The notes: generated from the sequence alone by a model not told the origin. A stretch of 64,000 nucleotides of DNA from Prorocentrum cordatum (GCA_963575745.1 CAUYUJ010018053.1:109501-173500); one strand, 5' to 3'. Shown: positions 52,799-62,567, counted from the stretch's first letter. Numbers and translations: made by a program.

Positions 52799-54342
52799 GC
52801 GTGCAGATTGCAGGCAGAGCTGAGCGCTGGGTTGTGCGTCGTCTCGCGAAGCGCGGTGTGGCCACCCAGCGCGTTGCGAATAATTTCTCGAGCTTGGTTT
52901 ATCCTGGGGTTCAGCTCTCGAGGCCTCGAGAGGCAGGCATGCGCGGATTGGGGGGGGGGCCATGTTCAAGGCGGCTGGCCCCCGCGAGCCTCCGCGTTTT
53001 TGTTCGACCCTGGCCCGCAAGCGCCCCGTGGAGGCCATTTCTCTCGGGCCTCCTCGGACGGCGAGTGGGCAACGTGTGGGCTGACTGGTTTGCCGAGCTC
53101 AGGACGCCACCGCACGCCGTGTCGGCGATCCGCGCTGGGCACCTCTCATCCAAGCTCTTGCGTACCGAGGCGATATGTGGGCATGCTTCCTGGGCGGTCT
53201 GTCGGGCGGTGGAACTCGACCTGTGGCGCGACCCGCTCGAGTCTCGCGTCGGGGTCCCCCGCGGAGTTCCCGCGGCCCGTCTTTGTGGTCGTGTTGCACG
53301 ACCTCGTTCGGGCTGCGCCGCCGATGGAGGTTCGGCGCCGCAGATGTTCCCGCGTCGCCTGCGCGGTCGGGCGCGCGGCGCACCCTGCGGGCTGAGACCG
53401 CAAGCGCCGTTGCCCGCCATGCGTGAGCGGACTGTGATTTCTTATATAGGCTGGGCCTGGTGGCCAGTGACTCACGGCCCGCGCGCGTGTCAGGCCCTGG
53501 CGGCAGCTGGCGAGGTGCTCCGGCCCGTTCCTGTGCCGCCCTGCGGGCCGCCGGCCGGGCTCGAGGCGTTTCGGGGGCTCGAGCCCTCCCTGCTTAGTAA
53601 CCCACGGGGCAATGGTCTGTAGCATCCAGGGCGGTGCCACCGCGTCAGGGGAGGAGGGGTGGGGCGGGCGCTCGAAGCTGAATTTGGCGTGTCTGGGGCC
53701 ATCTCCCAAGCTTTTTACCAGGGCTGACCGAAAGCGGAAGGCCGGGCTGGCGCGGCAGGGTCTCAACCCCAAGACGGGGTCCCGCTAGCCCCCCACTCAG
53801 GGTGGAACGTGGTAGAATGTCATAGGGATGTGTCCATTGCGAGAGCCCCCCCCTTTCTAATGAAAGTCGGGTGTCTCAACAAATTCGGGTGCTGCGCTCA
53901 CCTTTTCCCTGGACGTTGCCCTTCCATCCGCCTTAATTCCCCAATCAGTGCTTGCAGTGAAGGGGTCGTAGCGGATATTGAAAGATTTGGCGACAGTGTC
54001 CCGCCGGTTCCGGGTTTTGGGTTCCCGGGTTTTTTGTCATTGGTCCTGGTCCGATTTCGGTGGGTTCCGGGTTCCCTCGTTCCCGGTCGATCTCCTCATC
54101 GTTTTTTTTCTCGATCCCGTTTCAAACCATCCGCCTATTGGGTATTCCTTTGGGTGTAATTTTCTTGGCTTCTCATGTCATCTGCTTGCTCTTCGGCGGA
54201 CCTCTGTTGGCGTCTCTACCTCCTCATCCTCTCCACCTCTCCCTCTCCTTTTTTTCAGAGACATGCTCCCCCCGGTCCCCCGAATTCCCTCCCCCCAAGA
54301 ATGCGGGTGTTCAGACAAAAAGGTGAATTCAAGAGTACGGTG
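52798..54342. other. No supported gene
   Basis: A 273-codon plus-strand frame (52801-53622) overlaps comparably long minus frames and carries no recognisable motif, so it is not called. T-rich sequence with CCGGGTTCCC strings lies at 54000-54130. Confidence 0.45.
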
Positions 54343-54530
54343 AGCGGCTTGAATCAGGAATGCGTAATGTTCAAAGTTGCCTCGATCGTTCCTTAAGTTT
54401 GCATGCGTTGTTTATCGTTCCTTATTGTTTTTGTGTTACATATCGTTCCTTATTCGTTATTCCTTGGAGAAAAACGGGCGTCATTCCTTATTCGTCGTTC
54501 GTAGGTAAGGCCGATGACTTTACACCCCCA
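54343..54530 (+). repeat. Dispersed repeat H, copy 1
   Basis: It shares GAGCGGCTTGA(A/G)T, GTTTGCATGCGTT, TTGGAGAAAA and GTAGGTAAGGCCGATGACT in the same order with 56404-56810. ATCGTTCCTTA recurs three times inside. Confidence 0.7.
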
Positions 54531-55297
54531 GAAGGGGACTCTTGAGACGCACCCCTGACCAGGATGGGCGCTCCCCATGGACATTTCCGAGCTGGGTTTT
54601 CATTTTCGCTGGCCCAACCGCCGACATCACGCAGTCGGGGATTGGGGTCGCCATGCCCACAGTTAGAAACGACTCCACGTGAAAACGGCTCCCTCCACTT
54701 CGCTATGAAATCATATCTCCCCCTCACCGCACGGTTTGTTACAGTGGGTTTGGATGGTTCAGGCCCCACTCCTGCTTCCAATCTGAACGTCTCTGGCGCT
54801 TGGAAACGGCACTCCCGCTGCAGCGCTGGCCTCATTTGTTGGATCGGCGTTTCGCCCCCGTCGTTCTGGATGGCGCCCTCGCCCCGGCGCGGGCCACGGT
54901 TTTGGTTCCGAGTCTTGCCTCGTGCCTTCCCCTGGTCCTCCTGCTTCTCCCGCTCCTCCTGCGTGTCGCTCGGGCTGCTGATTTGTTGTTGCCCATCTAC
55001 AAGACCTTGTGTGATTGCGCATCTCGCGAACATTTGTCCTGGTGGGCCCCTTGCAGCTATGGCACCCGTCGGCAGAGGGGGACAGAACCCGCGCAACGAG
55101 CATGAAGATGGGGAGGGGGTGGGCAGGATGCTAGAGAATGGCGCGAGCACGTCCAACTTGCCCCTTTCCTCTCTCTCCTCGACTACTCCTCCTTCGGTCC
55201 CCCCCCTCGTCACCCTCCTCTTCTGTCCCATCCCCCTCCCTCAGCCCCCCCTCTGCCCCTCCCCCCGCCTCGTCTGCCCTCTGCCGGGGAAAAGGCC

Positions 55298-55336
55298 GGC
55301 CAGACGCTGGAATACTTCAGCGCCTCCCTCCAGGCC
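55298..55336 (+). CDS. LEYFSASLQ module, exon fragment
   Basis: It reads GQTLEYFSASLQA, a diverged third copy of the VEYFSAS module, followed by a C run. Dispersed repeat F starts 85 bases downstream, as expected if F lies in the intron between the two module halves. Confidence 0.4.
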
Positions 55337-55420
55337 GCCCCCCCCCCCCCCTTGCAGCCCCGCCTCCGCGCGGACACGGTGCCCGGCTGGACGACGAGGA
55401 CGAAGACGACACTCTTGTTT

Positions 55421-55596
55421 CAGGAGGGGAACAAAGCACACACACAGACAGACAGACACAGTTCATCGTCGATTTCTGGGGGAATATGGGGAAATATGGG
55501 ACGTGGGTGGGAAGACGGATATCTAGAACATAACGGAACACATGGGGAAATTTGGACTATGTGTTTTTTTACTTGTGTGTCCCTGGGCCCCTCCTC
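55421..55596 (+). repeat. Dispersed repeat F, copy 3
   Basis: A more diverged copy: CAGGAGGGGAACAAAGCACA, GGGGAATATGGGGAAATATG and TTGTGTGTCCCTGGGCCCCT. Confidence 0.75.
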
Positions 55597-55841
55597 AGAG
55601 GACGCAGAGGACCCTCTTCCCTCCCGCCTGGCCCCCTCTCCCGCGCCCCTCCTCTCGAGACAGCGCCCTGCGGGGGACCGGGCGCGTGGACGAAGCAACG
55701 GGCCTCGCTCCGTGCAGAAGTGGCGCGCCCCGTCGCCGGGCCCGGCGGCAGCTTCGGGGGAGGATGTCCTTCCTGCTCCGTGGGTCGTGCGCCCGCGCGC
55801 CAGAGCAGCGCATCTCCGATCCGTATTCGCGTGCGCCCTCC

Positions 55842-55912
55842 TCCTCCTCCTCCTCCTCCTCCTCCTCCTCCTCCTCCTCCTCCTCCTCCTCCTCCTCCTC
55901 CTCCTCCTCCTC
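55842..55912. repeat. TCC microsatellite
   Basis: About 23 uninterrupted TCC units. Confidence 0.97.
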
Positions 55913-56403
55913 TACCTCGCTCCTCCGCGTTCCTCTCGCCTTCACCCCTCCCGCCCTTCGGCCCGTCCCGACTCGGCCCAGGGGTACGTGAGGGGGGACC
56001 CCACCCCTGTTGGCGCATGGGACGCCCTGGGCACTGGGGCTGGGGTCCCAGGTCCCGCCTCCGCCACCACCTGGTCCAGGTCTCGAGTCGGCTGCGGGTC
56101 TGGCCCAGCATTGGTTCCAGCCAGCAGGCAGGATGGGGGGTGGTTCGAGCTTCTGGGTTCGAAGAAGTGTTTTTCTATCTCTTCCATTCTCCAGGGGGCG
56201 TTTTTGGGCTGCAGGACAGTCGCAAACGGATCCGGAGTGGAAAACTGCACCAGAAGGACCCCAGGAGGGGTCCGGGGTTCCGGGGACCGATTTGAGCGGG
56301 TTGTCCTATACCCCCCGTCTTGACCGATATTCTCGCGGCGCATGAAGCTCAGACCCCTTGGCCGCCTCTAACTCTTCCTCTTCCTCGGTTCCTCTACTTC
56401 TAC
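55913..56403. other. No gene seen
   Basis: GC-rich with overlapping open frames and no recognisable motif. Confidence 0.4.
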
Positions 56404-56810
56404 ATTGAGCGGCTTGAGTAAGGAACACTTGCTTTTCAGAAGGAGCTCGGTCTTTCCTCAGGTTTGCATGCGTTCTGCTACCTTTTTGGCGGTGAGCCCC
56501 CTGGTGTTCGGCCAGGTTTTGGACGCGCGGGTCGGCCGTCCCTTCGGACTTCGTAGACTTACTTGGAGAAAAGAGGCTTCGTTCCTGATGATCGTTCCTT
56601 ACAGTGGGGGCGCGTGCCAAGAAACCAGTTGGATTTTGCCAGGGTGCCCTGGGTTTCTTGGATTCTGATGGGCTCCCAATCAGATCATGACGATGTTCGA
56701 TCGACACCTGTGGATTTTCATTGATCAACTCGCGTATTTCAGGGTTGGGTTTCTTGCGGAGGTTTCTTGTGGCCGAGTCCCCACTGTAGGTCAGGCCGAT
56801 GACTGTATCT
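56404..56810 (+). repeat. Dispersed repeat H, copy 2 with insertions
   Basis: Same anchors as 54343-54530 but spread over about 400 bp, so one copy has gained or the other has lost internal sequence. A short TCC run follows at 56935-56970. Confidence 0.6.
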
Positions 56811-57039
56811 CTGCTTCTGCGCCAGGAGGCTTGCGCCATTCCGCCGGCGCCGAGCTTCGAGCCCTGCGCGCCCCGCGGCGCAGGCCGCAGCGGTGCCTTC
56901 TCCAGGGCGGCGTCGCGCGGGCGCGAAGAGAACCGCCTCCTCCTCCTCCTCCTCCGCCTCCTCCTCCTCCTAGCCGCTGCAGCGGCCCAGACCACCCCCC
57001 TTTCCCGCGGCACTTCAGTACACTTCCTTACAAAGTCAG

Positions 57040-60000
57040 GTGTTTCAGCGGCATGGCTTCTCCCTCGAGGGGCTCTCCTCGCCCATGAGAGAGGGGGCCG
57101 GGGCCCCTCGCGCGAGGCGCTGGCTCCTCGCCGTGAGCGCCTTCGCCTTCCTGCAGCTGGGCGTGCTTGGCGCCCTGGTGATGGAGAGGACCCGCCCCCA
57201 CGCTGAAGATGGCAACACATTCACACTTCGGACGTGCGTCTATAATCCCATGTTCCTGACGGGGGCTACGCGGGCATCGGAGATCTCTGACGAATTCAAA
57301 AATATTGGAGCTATCATGCTGCCAGGTACCTCCCGTCGTCAGACAGAGGACACACACTCACTCTTCCTTCATCCTTATCATTGGGAACTGAGTTTCGGGT
57401 GGACGAGGGCCTCCAACAAGAGTTGCGGGGTGTCGATTTTCCTCCACCAGAGGCGCTTCCCGAGGAACTTCATTCGTAAGATTTTCACGCCGCCCAGTTT
57501 CCTAAGTGGACGTGGCGGAGCAGTACGTTTAAAATCACAGACCTCGGACGTTCTATTCATGGTGCTCTACTTCCCCACTCTTCCGTCGCTCCGCGGCGGA
57601 CGTACACAGTATCGGAACGTCGTGCTGGGACTTTGCAACTGGGCGAAGTCGGTCATCAACGGAGTGGGCTCCAGGTGCACACCGTTTGTCGGCATCGATT
57701 TGAATGACCAACTGGGCTTCTGCGCAGACGACACGCTGGACGGCGTGTGCGTCACGGCCCCACGGGACACCAGTACACACGGAGCCGATTGGGACTGGGA
57801 ACGGGAAGCCGACGCACACGTGGGCCCTTGTGGGGCTGAGCTGGAGCACTTCGCTGGCAAGCATTGGCACCAGGTTCTGAGGGACACGGCGCTGAGCGCG
57901 ATCAACGCGCACTACCCAGCTGGGCCAACGTTTCACGGGCCACTGGGACACACGTCGCGGATAGACTTTATCCACGCTCCGACGGGCTTGCTTCCTCACG
58001 TCCGAGTCTGCCGTGTTCTTCGACCTGCGGGGAGGCGGCTCCAGCCCGTGAATACCCTGGACGACAGGGGCCACCGCCCCGTCTTCATGGAATGCAGCTA
58101 CCGCTTCGAGGCCAGTTCTACCCAGAGGCAGTGCTGGGACTTCGATTCCATGTTGCGCATCCTGCGCGGCGGGGAGGAGTGCACCTCTGCGGTGGAACGG
58201 GTCCACGAAGCCATCCTGACTATCCCTGAAGATGAATGGGTACGGCTTTGCTCACGGCCTACGACAGACGAGCTGTGGAACTCGATTTCGGTGCTGCTCA
58301 GGGAGGCGGCGCTGACGGAGTTTTTACGCCCTTCACCTGCGGCGGCTGAGAAGTCGGTTCTGGAGAGGCTGCGTTCGGAGGTCCTGGCACGTCGCCGACG
58401 GCTGCGTGAACTTCATATTGGTCGAGGTCCTCTAGGCCGCGCCGAGCGGGGGGCGCGGTGCGAGTGGGGACTGCCCGGCGGTGCGCCGTTAGTGACCCTC
58501 GCACCGTTGCTCCCCGGCCCCGCGCACTCCTCACTCTCGGAGGCACGTGCGGACGTCGAACTGGAACTGGCGAGGATCACGTTCAGGCTCAGGCAGCTGT
58601 CACGCCAGATCACCAAGGAACGCAACTCCCTGCTGGTCGGTGAGCTCAACTCCGCCTGGAGGGAGCACGACCACTTCGCCGTGCAGACTCTGCTTCGGCG
58701 ACTGGCCTGCAAGGGCAGAGGGCCCCGACATCGGAAGTACTTCAAGGCACGAGAGGAGAACTGCGAACCACAGGACATCGCCGACTTCTTACGCTTGCCC
58801 GCTCAGCAGGGCGGACTCTCGGCGGTGGACTGCGACCTACAGGCGGAGCTGACGGAGCGCTTCGACCGCACCTACGAGGGGGACGAGGCTCACCGCACGG
58901 ACCAGCAGCGCTACGACACGATGCAGATGGTAGATTTAGAGACGGCAGCTCAGGACCTTTCGGGCGTCATCAGGGCGCTCCGCAGGGCACCGAAGAGACG
59001 AGCTACACCCGCGTGGAGTATGCCGTCGGAGCTCTGGCTGATCCTGATCGACCCCGACCAGTGGCACAAGTTCAAACGTGGTGGAGTGGGTTCGTGCCCT
59101 ACCCCTGCGACGGCACAGGCCTTCAGGGAAAGAATGCTCGACATCATCGGATCCTTTCGGCGGACTTCCTCCACCCCACTGGTCTTCGACATCTCTCACA
59201 TCGTGGGCCTGGACAAGGGCAATGGCAAGCCAGGACCGCTCGGACAACGTTGGATACATCTCTTCTGCCCGATGGGCAAGGCGTGGAACGCCCATCTTTG
59301 GAATCGGGCTCGTCGCCACCGTGACCCACTTCCGTATTTTTGTCACGGCTTTGCTCGTCGCCGCCGGCGTGAAGACGCCATCGCGGTGCAGGACTGCTTG
59401 AGCTGGAGGCTCCAGAAGTTATCGCTATCACACGCCATCATCAATGAAGATGCCACGAACGCTTTCGCCAGTACGACACGAGAGACGATCTTGAATTGCC
59501 TCGAGTCCCTCTACCTCCCCGAGGACGTTAGGTTCCAGCACTCTCGCACGATGCAGACGGCGATGCAGATCATGGGACCCGACAGGCCCATCTCCCTCAG
59601 GCCTACCTCTGGAGAGCTCATGGGACACCCTAATCCTGCCAGAGGCTTCCCGTATTTCTATCTTCAGGGCCTGGAGGCTTTTCTGAGCTGGAGGGCGGGG
59701 ACGAGCTCGTACACGTATTCACAGGCGGAGGAGGTGGGCGGCACACGCACGGACACGGGAATCACACTGTACGCCGACGATATCACGAAGACGGTGATCC
59801 CAGGGAGAGGACCTGAACCCTTTGGAGGAGGAGGAGAGGCACGTCACCTTACCGCACTGGCACAGGTTAGCAGCTGTAAGTTAGCATCCTCCCTGGACGG
59901 CATCGGCGTGGGGCTCAACGAGGGCAAGCGAGTCACATTTGCTAGGCTTTTTGGGAAAGGCTGCATCGCCCAACGCCGCCTCCTGCATGCAGGCACTCTG

Positions 60001-61017
60001 CGTCTCTCTGGGCAGTTTGGCAGATTTATGCGCATCCTCGGCGGTTGGCTGACGGTGCAGGGATCGTTGCAGATTGAGAAAGGAAAAAGATTCCAGGCTG
60101 GACGGACTGGCCTCGGCATCATCTCTAACTTCCTTGTCCACGAGGCCGCCCGCGGCATCAAGCGCATGGCCATCCTTTCGTATGTGCAAGGTGCTCTCTT
60201 GTCGGGGATGGAGGGGAGGGTCCCAGATAAAAGTTTCACGGTCGAGGGTGACAAGATCATGATGAGGGCGATGCGTAGGGGTCTCGGGGTCAAGGGCACT
60301 GAGGACCACGACGGGGTGCGCTGGAAGTGGAGCTCTCATAGGGTATGGGCCTACTGGCAGATCCTTCCCCTGGCAGACGAACTGCGACTTCGGAGGCTAC
60401 GCTGGTATCAGTCCTGGATTAAATACCCTAGCGCCCACAGGCAGGTTCGGGCATGCATACTAGGCACGATCAATGACATACCTAGCATGAACGACGACTG
60501 GACCATCCACGAAAAGGCTAACCCCTGGGCCCGTCAGGTACTTGAGGACCTCCAGTTTGCCAGAAGCCAGTCTGAGGAGTTCGCTGATTTAGTTCCAGAA
60601 GATTTTCCTCTCTTGGGTCTATTTTACACTAAGGAGTTCGACGACTGGGCCTCGATTGACCTCACAGTTATCAGGGCCACCTATTTTTCTAAAGCGATCG
60701 CACCACCTAGTGGGCCCTCGGTGGCCCCGAGTATCGTGATGGAGGAGGAGGTGGAGGAGGAGGTGGACGCCCCTGGCGAGTTCGTCTGCAATCTGAAGAA
60801 CTCAGAGGGGCAGCGGTGCGGCGACACCTTCACCAGCATGAAAGCTCTTTTATTGCATGCAGGCAGAGTTCACAAAGTTCGAAACGAGGCAGCACTTCTC
60901 ACGGTCACGAACCAGTGTTTCAGGTGCCTCCAGGTTCTCAGCACTCGGGAGAATGCTCAGCGACATGTTATGAGGTCTTATGCCCACAATCGCTGCGCTC
61001 TTGGACGCAGTAGATAG
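57040..61017 (+). CDS. LINE endonuclease-reverse transcriptase polyprotein
   Basis: 1,325 residues without internal stops. Residues 29-48 form a hydrophobic segment (LLAVSAFAFLQLGVLGALV), odd for a LINE and perhaps 5' non-element sequence; the endonuclease may really start near TFTLRTCVYNP (about residue 61). Endonuclease landmarks are GIDLND (about 222) and DDRGHRPV (about 340). A 36-residue Gly/Ala/Pro-rich segment at about 463-499 is encoded by a 108-bp sequence repeated downstream. RT motifs: INEDATNAF with the motif A Asp (about 804), GHPNPARGFPYF as motif B, and YADD at 911-914 as motif C. The C-terminus holds C2H2-like fingers: C-x9-C-x12-H-x4-H from Cys 1250, and CFRC-x12-H near 1293. 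It would nick target DNA and copy the element RNA in the nucleus. Catalytic residues appear present, so it may be recently active. Confidence 0.88.
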   Translation: MFQRHGFSLEGLSSPMREGAGAPRARRWLLAVSAFAFLQLGVLGALVMERTRPHAEDGNTFTLRTCVYNPMFLTGATRASEISDEFKNIGAIMLPGTSRRQTEDTHSLFLHPYHWELSFGWTRASNKSCGVSIFLHQRRFPRNFIRKIFTPPSFLSGRGGAVRLKSQTSDVLFMVLYFPTLPSLRGGRTQYRNVVLGLCNWAKSVINGVGSRCTPFVGIDLNDQLGFCADDTLDGVCVTAPRDTSTHGADWDWEREADAHVGPCGAELEHFAGKHWHQVLRDTALSAINAHYPAGPTFHGPLGHTSRIDFIHAPTGLLPHVRVCRVLRPAGRRLQPVNTLDDRGHRPVFMECSYRFEASSTQRQCWDFDSMLRILRGGEECTSAVERVHEAILTIPEDEWVRLCSRPTTDELWNSISVLLREAALTEFLRPSPAAAEKSVLERLRSEVLARRRRLRELHIGRGPLGRAERGARCEWGLPGGAPLVTLAPLLPGPAHSSLSEARADVELELARITFRLRQLSRQITKERNSLLVGELNSAWREHDHFAVQTLLRRLACKGRGPRHRKYFKAREENCEPQDIADFLRLPAQQGGLSAVDCDLQAELTERFDRTYEGDEAHRTDQQRYDTMQMVDLETAAQDLSGVIRALRRAPKRRATPAWSMPSELWLILIDPDQWHKFKRGGVGSCPTPATAQAFRERMLDIIGSFRRTSSTPLVFDISHIVGLDKGNGKPGPLGQRWIHLFCPMGKAWNAHLWNRARRHRDPLPYFCHGFARRRRREDAIAVQDCLSWRLQKLSLSHAIINEDATNAFASTTRETILNCLESLYLPEDVRFQHSRTMQTAMQIMGPDRPISLRPTSGELMGHPNPARGFPYFYLQGLEAFLSWRAGTSSYTYSQAEEVGGTRTDTGITLYADDITKTVIPGRGPEPFGGGGEARHLTALAQVSSCKLASSLDGIGVGLNEGKRVTFARLFGKGCIAQRRLLHAGTLRLSGQFGRFMRILGGWLTVQGSLQIEKGKRFQAGRTGLGIISNFLVHEAARGIKRMAILSYVQGALLSGMEGRVPDKSFTVEGDKIMMRAMRRGLGVKGTEDHDGVRWKWSSHRVWAYWQILPLADELRLRRLRWYQSWIKYPSAHRQVRACILGTINDIPSMNDDWTIHEKANPWARQVLEDLQFARSQSEEFADLVPEDFPLLGLFYTKEFDDWASIDLTVIRATYFSKAIAPPSGPSVAPSIVMEEEVEEEVDAPGEFVCNLKNSEGQRCGDTFTSMKALLLHAGRVHKVRNEAALLTVTNQCFRCLQVLSTRENAQRHVMRSYAHNRCALGRSR
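58428..58535 (+). repeat. 108-bp exact repeat, copy inside the LINE ORF
   Basis: It starts TCCTCTAGGCCGCGCCGAGC and ends CCCGCGCACTCCTCACT. It is identical over 108 bp to 62460-62567, lies in frame, and encodes PLGRAERGARCEWGLPGGAP and more. Confidence 0.95.
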
Positions 61018-61045
61018 CTACACGGCGGCAGAAGTTGTTCAACCT

Positions 61046-61124
61046 TTTTCACTCGAATGCCCCGTATGCAGCTTCACGGCTCAAGATCTCCGACAACTGC
61101 AGGTACACATACGCACACACTGTG
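61046..61124 (+). CDS. Third C2H2 finger in a shifted frame
   Basis: In the frame used from 60980 the sequence reads LECPVCSFTAQDLRQLQVHIRTHC, a good C-x2-C-x12-H-x3-H finger. The main ORF ends at 61017 in another frame, so a frameshift between about 60970 and 61015 probably separated this finger from the other two. Programmed frameshifting is possible but unsupported; I see no slippery site. Confidence 0.6.
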
Positions 61125-61169
61125 CCCTGGGTGCCCCTACTCTCCCTCGGCCTCGGCTTCGACCGCGGC

Positions 61170-61973
61170 ATGTCGCAACCAGACGCGGAGTCCATGGACC
61201 TGGAGCTGCTGATCAAGAAGCACAAGCGCAAGGCAGGCGACGGCGAGGACCTCGGAGGAGCACCCTCGGGGAAAAAAAAGGCCAACCTCGGGGACGCAGC
61301 AGACGAGGCAGAAGACGGTCTTCAGCAGGTCGAGGGGGCCCTTCGGGCTCGAGACATGCAGCAGGCCATATCGATTTTGCTCAAGATGGCGTGCATGCAC
61401 GCGCAGCTGCTGAGGGACCTGGCGGCGTCGGAGTGGGTGTGCCTGGTCGTCCCGACGCTGAGCTTCCTGGTGGTCGCAGGGCGAGGAGCAGGCAAGATGT
61501 ACGCGGAGGCGGCAGCCATCGCGGCAGCGAAGCCCCACCTGGGGCCACCACATTTGTACATAGCGCGCGGCGTGTTCAAGTCGATGGTCGATTCAGAGAA
61601 GCTGCAGAAGTTGGGGACTCAGGCGTACCAAACCCTGGTCCTTTTTTACGAGAAGTTCGTGTCGATCAGCTCGGCCGCGGAGCTAGGATTAGTGATCAGG
61701 CACTTCCGTTTGAAGAAGTGCTACAACGAGGAGTACACACGACTGCAGTTCGCGATCGGCGGGGACATCACGGTGCAGCTGGCGGACGCTCAAGGGGGTC
61801 CGCCCGAGCGTCATCTGAGCAAGCTGGAGGTGGAGCAGTCGATCATCAAGCTAGCCCAGCTGGAGGACGCGAAGCTCAAGCTCGGGACCGCCCCTCAGGG
61901 GCACTTGGAGACCATGGCGCAGCGCATCCTCGACAAGACGAAGCAAAAGAGCAAGGGCAAGGGCGCGAAGTAA
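61170..61973 (+). CDS. LINE downstream ORF, unknown function
   Basis: Met-Ser-Gln-Pro-Asp-Ala at 61170 is preferred to the upstream Met at 61035, because 61035-61125 overlaps the zinc finger in another frame. About 267 residues: Lys-rich start (IKKHKRKAGDGEDLGG), helical middle (ALRARDMQQAISILLKMACMH, then GKMYAEAAAIAAAKPH), a C-terminal helix (LSKLEVEQSIIKLAQLEDAKL) and a Lys/Gly tail ending KSKGKGAK. It looks like a basic RNA-binding or accessory protein (inference). TAA 61971-61973 ends it, but the frame remains open to TGA at 62313-62315. A separate short product could start at Met 62058 (MTLYDGRGQHLHILSS). Confidence 0.6.
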   Translation: MSQPDAESMDLELLIKKHKRKAGDGEDLGGAPSGKKKANLGDAADEAEDGLQQVEGALRARDMQQAISILLKMACMHAQLLRDLAASEWVCLVVPTLSFLVVAGRGAGKMYAEAAAIAAAKPHLGPPHLYIARGVFKSMVDSEKLQKLGTQAYQTLVLFYEKFVSISSAAELGLVIRHFRLKKCYNEEYTRLQFAIGGDITVQLADAQGGPPERHLSKLEVEQSIIKLAQLEDAKLKLGTAPQGHLETMAQRILDKTKQKSKGKGAK

Positions 61974-62315
61974 GTAAGCCAGATTCGGTCCCCGCCCCGT
62001 GGGAGGCTCGTCGGGCTGCCCTCTTTGCCCGCATCAGAGCACGGGAACTCTCGCAGAATGACATTGTATGACGGACGTGGACAGCACCTCCATATTCTGA
62101 GTTCACGAACTATCTTTCCGAAGGAGCGTTGTGTACCGGAGGATCTGAGGTTGGTGGACTCCCGCCGACTCGTGCTTCAAGTCTATGAGACGGAACCCCT
62201 CGTCTTACTTGACTGCTCACAGTTGGCTCAGATGGACACTTACTTTTTACAGATACTTGACAGTACATACTCAGACGGGCTGGTCCATACGTCCTCCTCG
62301 CACCCACGTACCTGA
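61974..62315 (+). CDS. In-frame continuation or small ORF of the LINE
   Basis: Open in the same frame as the ORF above. It reads TIFPKERCVPEDLRLVDSRR and LVLQVYETEPLVLLDCSQLA, which is coding-like, and ends at TGA 62315. Either an independent small ORF or a tail reached by readthrough of TAA 61971. Confidence 0.4.
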   Translation, partial: VSQIRSPPRGRLVGLPSLPASEHGNSRRMTLYDGRGQHLHILSSRTIFPKERCVPEDLRLVDSRRLVLQVYETEPLVLLDCSQLAQMDTYFLQILDSTYSDGLVHTSSSHPRT

Positions 62316-62459
62316 TGCCGCCGCCCGACTTCGGCGTCTGCGCGCTCTTTCTCGTTCTTTGATGATGTTATGTGGTGCATTCGCGGCTTTGTGTGCACGC
62401 CCGCGCTGACCACCACCGAGTACCTGACTGCCACGTGACCTCGATGCCCGAGGCCCCGT

Positions 62460-62567
62460 TCCTCTAGGCCGCGCCGAGCGGGGGGCGCGGTGCGAGTGGG
62501 GACTGCCCGGCGGTGCGCCGTTAGTGACCCTCGCACCGTTGCTCCCCGGCCCCGCGCACTCCTCACT
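62460..62567 (+). repeat. 108-bp exact repeat, downstream copy
   Basis: Identical to 58428-58535. Both copies are followed after a few bases by CTCGGAG. Confidence 0.95.

Larger units (their letters stand above)
57040..62315 (+). mobile_element. LINE with intact main ORF, plus strand
   Basis: It comprises the endonuclease/RT/zinc-finger ORF (57040-61017), a zinc-finger continuation in another frame (to about 61124), and a downstream ORF (61170-61973, continuing in frame to 62315 after a TAA). Unlike the minus-strand LINE it has no RNase H and encodes C2H2 fingers, so it belongs to a different lineage. Element ends, poly-A tail and target duplication were not found. Confidence 0.85.

Noticed and set aside
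52801-53622. 273-codon plus-strand gene
   Set aside because: Composition is not clearly coding, no motif is recognised, and two long minus frames overlap it.
54564-55526. 320-codon plus-strand frame and 247-codon minus frame
   Set aside because: The frames contradict each other and the plus one runs into dispersed repeat F, so neither is supported.
60950-61040. Programmed frameshift joining the third zinc finger
   Set aside because: No slippery heptamer or evident downstream structure; a simple indel is more economical.
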